Shown piece after piece: positions 57,145 to 64,000 of a stretch of DNA of 64,000 bases. Source of the stretch: Adiantum capillus-veneris (taxonomy: Eukaryota; Streptophyta; Polypodiopsida; Polypodiales; Pteridaceae); NCBI GenBank assembly GCA_014529385.2, contig CM043952.1, positions 63,788,870 through 63,852,869 of the forward strand, written 5' to 3'. Under the pieces are notes generated by a model. It made no database searches, was not told the origin of the DNA, and saw only the letters and a list, made by a program, of their open reading frames with translations. Every line of letters begins with the position of its first letter. Positions within the stretch are counted from its first letter, which is position 1. The position numbers and the translations under genes are program-made.

Positions 57145-60100
57145 GATTTTTGGGCGTAAGAGCTTTTGCTTGGTTCAAGTAAACTTAGTCCACTGTGTTC
57201 AAGTGCTTTGGTTAGGGAAAAGTCGAAACTATGTCCAAAACCGCAACCGTTTCGTCACAATTCTCGCAAACTGTCGCTTTTAGACACCCCTAACTTGCGG
57301 ATGTATTTTGAGGCCTCAAACGACGTTTTTTTCAAAGTTGACCTAAATGTTGACCTATATATTCAATTTTTTCTCTAAGATCTGTAGAGTTGCTCTCAGG
57401 CTACGTTTTGATATAAAAACTTTTCCGATCCAATACCGTTTGTGAAAGTTATGGCCAAAATAGTGAAATGCAGTTTAGACTGGTCAAAATGAGTCCAAAT
57501 TCAATTTTAAAAGAAGATTTGGGATCTCTTTGACACTGTGAACACTCCTGTATGGTCAAAAGTACAGTTGGACCCTAAAACTGGCCTAGAGACATCCTAC
57601 GCGTAGGATGTCTATATGCTCAGAATTTAACAAAATTTGGTCCAGAGACTCCCCGTAAGTCCAGCAACACAATGGATGCTCAGAGGTTGATTTGGACCTA
57701 AAATTGGCCTTGAGACATCGTACGCGTAGGATGTCTTTTTGCTCAGAATGACTTGAAATTTTCACCCCAGCTTCTCCTTGATGTGCTGATCATAGTGGTG
57801 TGCTCATAGGTTGGTTTGGAGTCCTAAATCAAGCTGGAGACATCCTACACGTAGGATGTCTCACTGCTTAGATTCTGTCCAAACTTGATCCCAAGATTCT
57901 CCTAGTGCTCAGCAACCCAATGGTATACTCAAAATTGAATTTGGATGCCAATAGGTCAAGATTTAGGTTGCAAGAGCTTCTAGTGCACTCCAAGAGTAGG
58001 ATGTCTGACAATTCTTGTCTTTGCTTGGTAAATAAGCCAAACAAGGTCCAAATTCACTTTTGAAAAAAGTTCTGGAATCCTTGAGACACTTCGAACCTCC
58101 GTTTATGGCTATAGTAGAAATTTGACCACTTTATGACCTAGGAGACATCCTATGCATAGGATGTCTTTTTGCTCTGTTTTAGCTCAAACTTGCATTGTAG
58201 CTTCCCCTTGATGTGCTAAACTCACAGCTATTTTTACTTTTTTATTCTGACACCTATAGGTTGGTCAAATGATCAAGAATCTGTTCCAAAAGCCAGATGT
58301 CCGTTCTGATGAATTCACCGGTCAAATCAACTCCAAATTGGACTAAAATTGACTAGGAGGCTTACCTAAGGCTATACAACACCCTGCTATGTCCACAATT
58401 TGAATTTGGCCTCTAAATCATGCCTTATACATCCTACGCGTAGGATGTCTAACTGCTATGTCCACAATTTGAATTTGGCCTCTAAATCATGCCTTATACA
58501 TCCTACGCGTAGGATGTCTAACTGCTCAGAATTGCCCCAAATTTGAACCACAGACTCTCCTTAAGGTGTTGATCATTGTGGTATGCTCAGAGGTTGATTT
58601 GGAGTGCTAAATCATGGTGAAGACATCCTACGCGTAGGATGTCTAAGTGCTTAGAATTGCCCCAAACTTGAGCCACAGCTTCCCCTTGATGTCAGCAACC
58701 CAATGCTATGCTTAGATTTTAATTTGGATGTCAAAAGACCCCAAAACTAGCTGTTCTAGCCTTTTTTTCTTTTTAAAAAAAATGCTAAAGTCCGCTTCAA
58801 ACCCAATTTTCTCACCCAAATGAGCTGAAAACTCTCACATGCACTCAAAACATCATGTATAACATGCACATGAAGTCACCCTATGGTTTGGTCTCAAAAA
58901 TTATGCCTTGGGCACAATTTGGGTAGGATGTCTGACAATTTTCGTCTTTTGGTCTTATCCTGTCAAGATATGGTCAAGTTCCCCTTTCCATGTGAAAATA
59001 GGGTAAAACCTACCTTCTAAACACACTGGTCAACTCAGAATTTCAAAATTTCCACCAGATCACCCTGTAGGATATCTTTTTTTCTCAGAATGGACTTCTG
59101 TTTCTACCCAATGTGCTTCTTGATGCATATAACAAGAATATGTGATCACAGCAAATTTCGGAGGTCAAAATTGCTCAGAATCACCACTTTTGGGAAAATA
59201 TTTCTCTGAAAGAGTAACATCCCCTTAACTCTTAGTCTACATGTTCAAATGACATGAGCTTTGGTGTGTGTGTCCAACACAACATGCAGAATATGGGTAT
59301 GATGTCAAAACTTGATTTTTGCTTCCAGAATCACTCTCTAGACATCCTACGCGTAGGATGTCTACTGATGAAATTTTTGGCAGAATTCATCCACAGGCAT
59401 CCCCAAGTCTTGAGCACTACTTTTCAAGCATTCCTACTAGTTTTTATGCAAAATTGTGCTCAGAATCTTAAGTTTCTTCTTTTCGCGTTTTTGACACTCC
59501 GTCTTTGGTCTTTTGGGTGTCAAGAGTTGGTCAAAACTCTAGTTTCAATGTATACTTAGGGTAAACCCCCCATTCTGAACACACTGGTGCAGTCAAAATT
59601 TTTGAATTTGGTCTCCAGAACCCCCTTGAGACATCCTACGCGTAGGATGTCTATGTTTACAGAATTGCAGGTTTTCTTCACAGAACCCTTGCAAATGCTC
59701 TTTTATATGCACTGCATCAGTCAGTCATACAAAAATATCCACAAAAGCTTGTTTGATGCATTTTTACCCTCAAAAGTACACTTTTCCGATTTCAAATGCA
59801 ATCAAGCACTTTAGCAAATAATTCAGTGCTGAATAGCTCTAGATTAGAATCGGATCACTTACCTAAAGCTACTCCTACAAATCATATGGGGTTTTGCATC
59901 TATGAGTAGAAAAACGCTTCACTGCCACACACGGACTAGTAAACGCTTTTATCACCTCACAAATCACTCGACCACCAACAACTACTCTAATCCACAGATC
60001 CTAACTAAACCTATCTAGTCGCAGACCCTCGGCAAGACACACGCTTCCTGGCTATCCACTTGATCGCGGAATATCCTCTTCCGGATCCACTTAAGAAAAA

Positions 60101-60175
60101 CGCTTTCTTTAGCCGAAACTAAATCAAGCAACCATCACACGAGTGTTAGTAGGAAACCTACTTAGGTCCTTGTGT
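57145..60175 (-). other. Element B leader (5' untranslated region)
   Basis: Three kilobases between primer site and gag ATG, much longer than usual. No open frame with a known domain. Most of 57.55-59.66 kb is a diverged tandem array centred on a 24-bp palindrome; 59.8-60.17 kb is unique. Confidence 0.7.
57590..59652. repeat. Palindrome-centred tandem array in element B leader
   Basis: Nine 24-bp sites with core CATCCTACGCGTAGGATG flanked by AGA/TCT. Exact at 57590-57613, 58621-58644, 59340-59363 and 59629-59652. One mismatch at 57713-57736, 57838-57861, 58427-58450 and 58496-58519. A symmetric variant (centre TATGCATA) at 58143-58166. Half or decayed sites near 57990, 58922 and 59058. Units repeat at about 123-125 bp where best kept and share TGCTCAGAATT after the palindrome and GAATTTGG-CC-AAATCATG before it. 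58451-58519 is a 69-bp direct duplication. Confidence 0.93.
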
Positions 60176-60192
60176 CCCCGGCAACGGCGCCA
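60176..60192 (-). other. Primer-binding site of element B
   Basis: Minus strand TGGCGCCGTTGCCGGGG, one base inside the LTR. This type matches the tRNA-Asp-like primer sites known from Athila/Tat gypsy elements. Confidence 0.8.
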
Positions 60193-60193
60193 A

Positions 60194-60966
60194 TGTTGCG
60201 AAAGCGACTCACACACCCATGAAGTGCATGCAAACACTACCTAGATCGACATAATGTCAATTGAGGACACAGATGACACGATAGGCACATGGAGGAAATC
60301 TCTTTAGCTTGTCAGGCTGAGACCATCCTACACATACAACACTCTAGAAGGCCAACTAAACCACAATCAAGAACCTCACTGCTATCAACTACACCACCTA
60401 GCCACATACACACATACGGAAGGTAACTCACCTAATCATGCCAAATTCGTACGAAACTTAACGAACACCATCCCCTCACTAGGATACAACTGTCCCTACG
60501 CTTCTACACTCAAAACCCTCACTCTAAACCCGTCTGCGGAAAACGCGTAGGATGACAAAGCAGAATTTTGAAAGTGCCCGAAACTGAAATTTATGAGTAC
60601 CTATGCGTAGCTTATGTCGCCACGATTTTATAGACTACTAGCACACAGAAAACAGACATCGTTTGATACACTTATGACCACAAATAGCTCGTAGATGCGT
60701 CCGCGTGTGCGCTTCGTCTTGTGTGGAATGCTTGGTGTTGTCGCGTAGCTCTCCTCGAGCCTACAGCAATGGTGCAGTCGGATCTCCAATGTGTTGAGCG
60801 AGCCAGGCGTAGCGAGAGGATAAAGCTCACACTCACTCTCTTTCTCTCTGACACACAATAGACGGCAGCGCTGCAGTTTAGATTATGATTAAAGTTCCCC
60901 CCCATTTTTGGTTAAACCTACGGTAGCCTTAGTATATAAGGTACCTAGGTCATTTTGTAAAGGGGG
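60194..60966 (-). repeat. 5' LTR of element B, outer part lost
   Basis: 60194-60903 matches 38600-39313 in direct orientation. 60904-60961 matches 39371-39314 in inverted orientation. Beyond the G5 run (60962-60966) homology stops, so the first about 190 bp of U3 are missing. Confidence 0.85.
60904..60961 (+). promoter_or_regulatory. Inverted core-promoter cassette of LTR B
   Basis: Same 58-bp cassette as in the 3' LTR but flipped, so TATATAAGG (60933-60941) now points along the plus strand, away from element B and towards the gene at 61.3 kb. Confidence 0.7.
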
Positions 60967-61338
60967 AGAGGGAAATTCTAAATTTGCATGCAGTATAATA
61001 TATGTACCTATAATCTAGATGCATGCAATCCATTATGGGGTGTAATGGGATCCCTTTTTTTGAACTTACATTCATCATGGTCTAGACACTCCTTGTCCTC
61101 TTTCTCCTTTCCTCCCATGCAACTAGCTTGTCACTCGGAATCCTGCATGTACTTGTGTTCTCTCTCTGCTCCCATAGCTCGTGCTCCCCCCATTGCCCGT
61201 GCTCCCTCCATTGCATGATGTAGCCGTCACACTCTTCCCCCCATTACACCCATTGCACTCTGCCATAGCCCTGGTGGAGCTCTGCCCCATTGCCCTTGGC
61301 ACGTAAGCATAAAGGCTACAACAGCACCCTTTGCAAAG
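60967..61338. other. Spacer between element B and the right-hand gene
   Basis: Opens AT-rich with ATGCATGC words, then GC-richer from 61080 with short CCCATTGC/CATTGC repeats near 61185-61260. No coding domain. Confidence 0.4.
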
Positions 61339-64000
61339 ATGACTCCCAGGAAGAACACTCCCTCTAGGAAGCACAAAAACGCAACTCAGAGCACGAAGGT
61401 GGTACAACAGGCGGCCTTTGCAACAAACACCACAGCACAGCAGACCCCGACAACAGACACCACACACTAGACCCTCCCAACACATGTGACACAGTAGACG
61501 CCTTCAACAACCACGACACAGCAGTCCCCTACAGCAAACAGGATGCTGCAAACCCCAGCAACAAACACGATTGCCAAAACTTCCCTCTCCAAATGCATGT
61601 TGTTGGTTGAAAAATATGCTCATAAAGGTGAGTTCTACATCACGTTTTGGTCGTGTCTATGCGCCTCATGGCAATGCATGGCCAAAGATCCTATTTTTTA
61701 GCATTGGTTACAAACCATTTTTCTCCATGGCTTTGATTGCAGTATCAGTGGAGTATCCAGTACTTTCTAGGTTTTGCTATTTTGCATTGTAGTTGCATGA
61801 GGAATATGGACTAAGCATGGAGGGCAAGCTGCCCAAGGATTTAACAGACAAGGACTTGACACCTGAACAGTGGTCAACAATGTTCAAATTGCTAGTAGAG
61901 ACGAAGAAGACTAAGATCTTCCTCCACCAGGTGCATGACCACCTTTATGATGCATGCAGGCTTCTGTATCAGAAGGTCTACCAGGCTGCCCCTCCAATGG
62001 CGATCTCATGACGAGGTTTGCGAGGGAGTTTGCATATGAATACTACGATGCTGCCAAAGCAAACCCCGACAACCATAAGATTGCATGGGCTTTCGTTGGG
62101 AATCAAGTACTAGAGAATGTCAAGAGCCAAAAAGGGGGGCTCAATCAAAAAATACAGAAGTTCATGTCCGATTACGGCGTGAAGGAAGTCCCCACATTTG
62201 AAGGACTGATAGAGAATACTATGGACGGTCTTGTGGCGTCCATCCACCCTCTACAACACATGTGGACAACCTCTCAGGCCCTCTACACATAGCATGGGTG
62301 GATAATCTTGCCAATGACCTTGAGCAGCAGGCAGTGAAGGCAGAAGAGAAGGTGAAATCTACAAGGACATTCCCGGCTACAAAGCAGGACTTATGCTTGC
62401 ACAACAAAGGTACCTCCTTAGCTTATGCACCTATCACTGCAGAGGCGGAGAGCCTCAGAGAGGAGGTGGAGAAACTGAAAGCCTCTCCAACAAAAAATGC
62501 AGATGCGTTTGCCAAAAAGGAGGTTGAAATCGACGCCCTTACAAGGGTACTCTCCAAGGCCTTTGGATTCAATGATGCTGCAAGGATGAAGGGGGAGGTG
62601 TTTGCCATGCAGGTACTCCACTCTTCTCTGTTTTTAAAGTGTTTAAAGTGCTAGAAAGTGCTAAAAGTGGTTGAGAGTACTCATGTTTTAAGCACTTGCA
62701 AGCACTTTCAACCATCTACATGCTCTTTTAAGCGCATGCAAACATTTGGAAATGCCTACAAGTGCTTGCAGGTGCACAAAAGTGGTTAAAAGTGCTTGCA
62801 GTGCTAAAAAATGCTTGACTATTTAGCACATGCAAACACCTTAATCACCTTCAAGCACTTTTAAACACCTAAAAATGTATGCAAGTGCTAAAAAGTGCCT
62901 AACGTTTATGGACTTGCAAGCACTTTGAACCACCATTTGACACATTAAAGCACTTTGAAGCACTTTCAAAACCACTCACAAACTCTTGCAAGTGCTTGAA
63001 GAATATTCAAAGTGGTTAAAATTTCTTCAAAATGCTTTCAAATTAAAAGTGCTTTTTGCAATCACATCAGAGCACTTTTAGCCACTTTAAAGCACTTTGA
63101 AGCAATTTTAAGACCCTGGAAGCACTTGCAAGAGTTTGCAAGTAGTTGAAAGTGCTTCAAAGTGCTAAAAAGAGCTTCCAAGTGCTTGCAAGTTCCTTTC
63201 AAAGTCCTGCAAGTGGAAAAATTGAGCACCTGCAAGCACTTTTAAACACCTACAAATGCCAGCAAGTGCTAAAAAGTGCCTAACTTTTATGCACTTGCAA
63301 GCACTTTGAACCGCCTGCAAGGACATTAAAGAACTTTCAACCACTTGCAAAGTCCTACAAGTGCTTGAAGGTGCTTCAAAGTGCTTTAAAAATGCTTCAA
63401 AATGCTTTCAAAGTGCTTAAAAGCTTATTCTGCAAGTTCAGAGCACTCTGAGGCACTTTTAAGCACTTTAAAGAACTTCTAACCACTTTTAAGACCCTGC
63501 AAGCATTTGCGGGTGGGTGAAAGTGCTAAAAAGAGCTTCCAAGTGCTAGCAAGTGCCTTTCAAAGTGCTGCAAGTGGACAGATGGAGCACTTGCAGGCAC
63601 TTACAAGTGTCTACAAGTACTTGAATGTTCCAGCAAGTGCTCCAAGGCTCTTGCAAGTCCCTACTGCTAGGGCTTGCATGTGCCCCATTATGATCAATAA
63701 TCTTCCTTTGTTTCTAATTTTGTAAAAAAAATAGTTCAGGAAATGGACAGGGAGCTTGGTGAGTTGCGACTGATCTCAAGTGTGTTGTACCAGACTGTAA
63801 ATGGGAGATACCCCATATAGCAAGATGTTGGGCACTTGGGAATTTTTATGAGGAGCTAGAAGGTAGGTTAGTCATTTCATACAGCAGAACTTATGCTAAT
63901 CTATTGTGGAGACTAATTGTGTGCGTTGGTTTAGTTGAGCCAGGGGCTGAAAAAGAAGCTTCCACATCGTCCACGCACAATGTGGACGAGGTCTTTGGCC
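61339..64000 (+). pseudogene. Spliced-looking gene of unknown function, damaged, runs off window
   Basis: Exon 1 candidate 61339-61627: MTPRKNTPSRKHKN, then a Gln/Thr-rich stretch with TAG at 61468-61470 and 61495-61497 among CAG codons, ending at a consensus donor AAAG/GTGAGT. Exon 2 candidate 61793-62612 after a TTGCATTGTAG acceptor: LHEEYGLSMEGKLPKDL, a frameshift near 62000, MTRFAREFAYEYYDAAKANP, a second shift near 62260, then a coiled-coil (DLEQQAVKAEEKVKS; SLREEVEKLKAS) and a donor ATGCAG/GTACTC. Exon 3 from 63740 (EMDRELGELRLISS) to about 63860, and a fourth from about 63935. Exon 1 to 2 phases do not agree, so the model is tentative. No known family recognised. Confidence 0.45.
62613..63739. 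repeat. Intron-filling AAGTGCTT/AAGCACTT higher-order repeat
   Basis: By hand count about 36 occurrences of GTGCT or AGCAC in about 1 kb, usually as AAGTGCTT, AAGTGCTA or AAGCACTT. A larger period of roughly 370 bp is visible: 62850-63000 resembles 63226-63370, and 63068-63230 resembles 63436-63600. It lies between a good donor (62613) and an acceptor (63739), so it would be spliced out. Confidence 0.85.

Larger units (their letters stand above)
38600..60966 (-). mobile_element. Gypsy-type element B, Gag-protease only, hosting element C
   Basis: Direct repeats 38600-39563 and 60194-60966 act as LTRs. Minus-strand order: tRNA-Asp-like primer site, 3-kb leader with palindromic tandem repeats, Gag (57144-54408), the nested element C (43445-54407), protease and a W-I/V-P-K repeat region (43440-41200), a 1.6-kb tail, polypurine tract, 3' LTR. 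No RT, RNase H or integrase can be read in B's own sequence, about 11.4 kb after subtracting C. This suggests a non-autonomous element mobilised in trans, although loss by internal deletion is possible. Confidence 0.8.

Noticed and set aside
57590-59652. Regularly spaced palindromic repeats resembling a CRISPR array
   Set aside because: Spacing is not regular (69 to 719 bp), the intervening sequence is itself a diverged repeat, there are no cas genes, and the context is a plant retrotransposon leader.

Overview
This window reads as nuclear DNA of a land plant with a large, repeat-rich genome. The supporting signs are a PPR gene relic, plant-type Ty1/copia and Ty3/gypsy retrotransposons primed from initiator-Met-like or Asp-like tRNA sites, a LINE, long (GA/CT)n microsatellites, and no dense gene arrangement. 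A fern or gymnosperm would fit, but the sequence alone does not fix the species. No intact host gene was found.

Layout. 1-2.7 kb: relics of plus-strand Ty3/gypsy elements (gag, chromodomain end, LTR-like stretch, gag start). 4.4-4.9 kb: PPR pseudogene between two microsatellites. 7.1-7.8 kb: diverged tandem repeats just before a BED-finger (hAT-like) fragment at 8.0 kb. 8.65-11 kb: two broken minus-strand genes, one with protein-kinase motifs. 11.67-17.95 kb: old copia element (copia-1, minus), abutting the 5' part of a LINE (17.95-20.65 kb). 20.96-26.02 kb: young copia element (copia-2, minus) inserted in a (GA)n tract, with one long gag-pol frame broken by two stops. 26-30 kb: no recognisable genes. 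30.07-30.89 kb: copia-3 end fragment, cut by a chromodomain gypsy element (A, minus, 30.9-38.5 kb). 38.6-60.97 kb: gypsy-type element B (minus), which encodes Gag and protease but shows no RT, RNase H or integrase. It is interrupted in its coding region by a complete Tat-type gypsy element C (43.4-54.4 kb, minus). 61.3-64 kb: a plus-strand, apparently spliced but damaged gene of unknown function that runs off the window.

The most unusual material belongs to element B and its right flank. The 3-kb leader between primer-binding site and gag carries nine copies of a 24-bp palindrome inside a diverged tandem array; as RNA, most would form a 10-bp hairpin with a self-complementary tetraloop. The two LTRs of B differ by a clean inversion of a 58-bp cassette that contains the TATA box. 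The large intron of the gene at 61-64 kb is built almost entirely from AAGTGCTT/AAGCACTT words in a roughly 370-bp higher-order repeat. Nonsense codons throughout the window are mostly explained by C-to-T change at CAG or CGA codons, as expected for decay of methylated transposon DNA.
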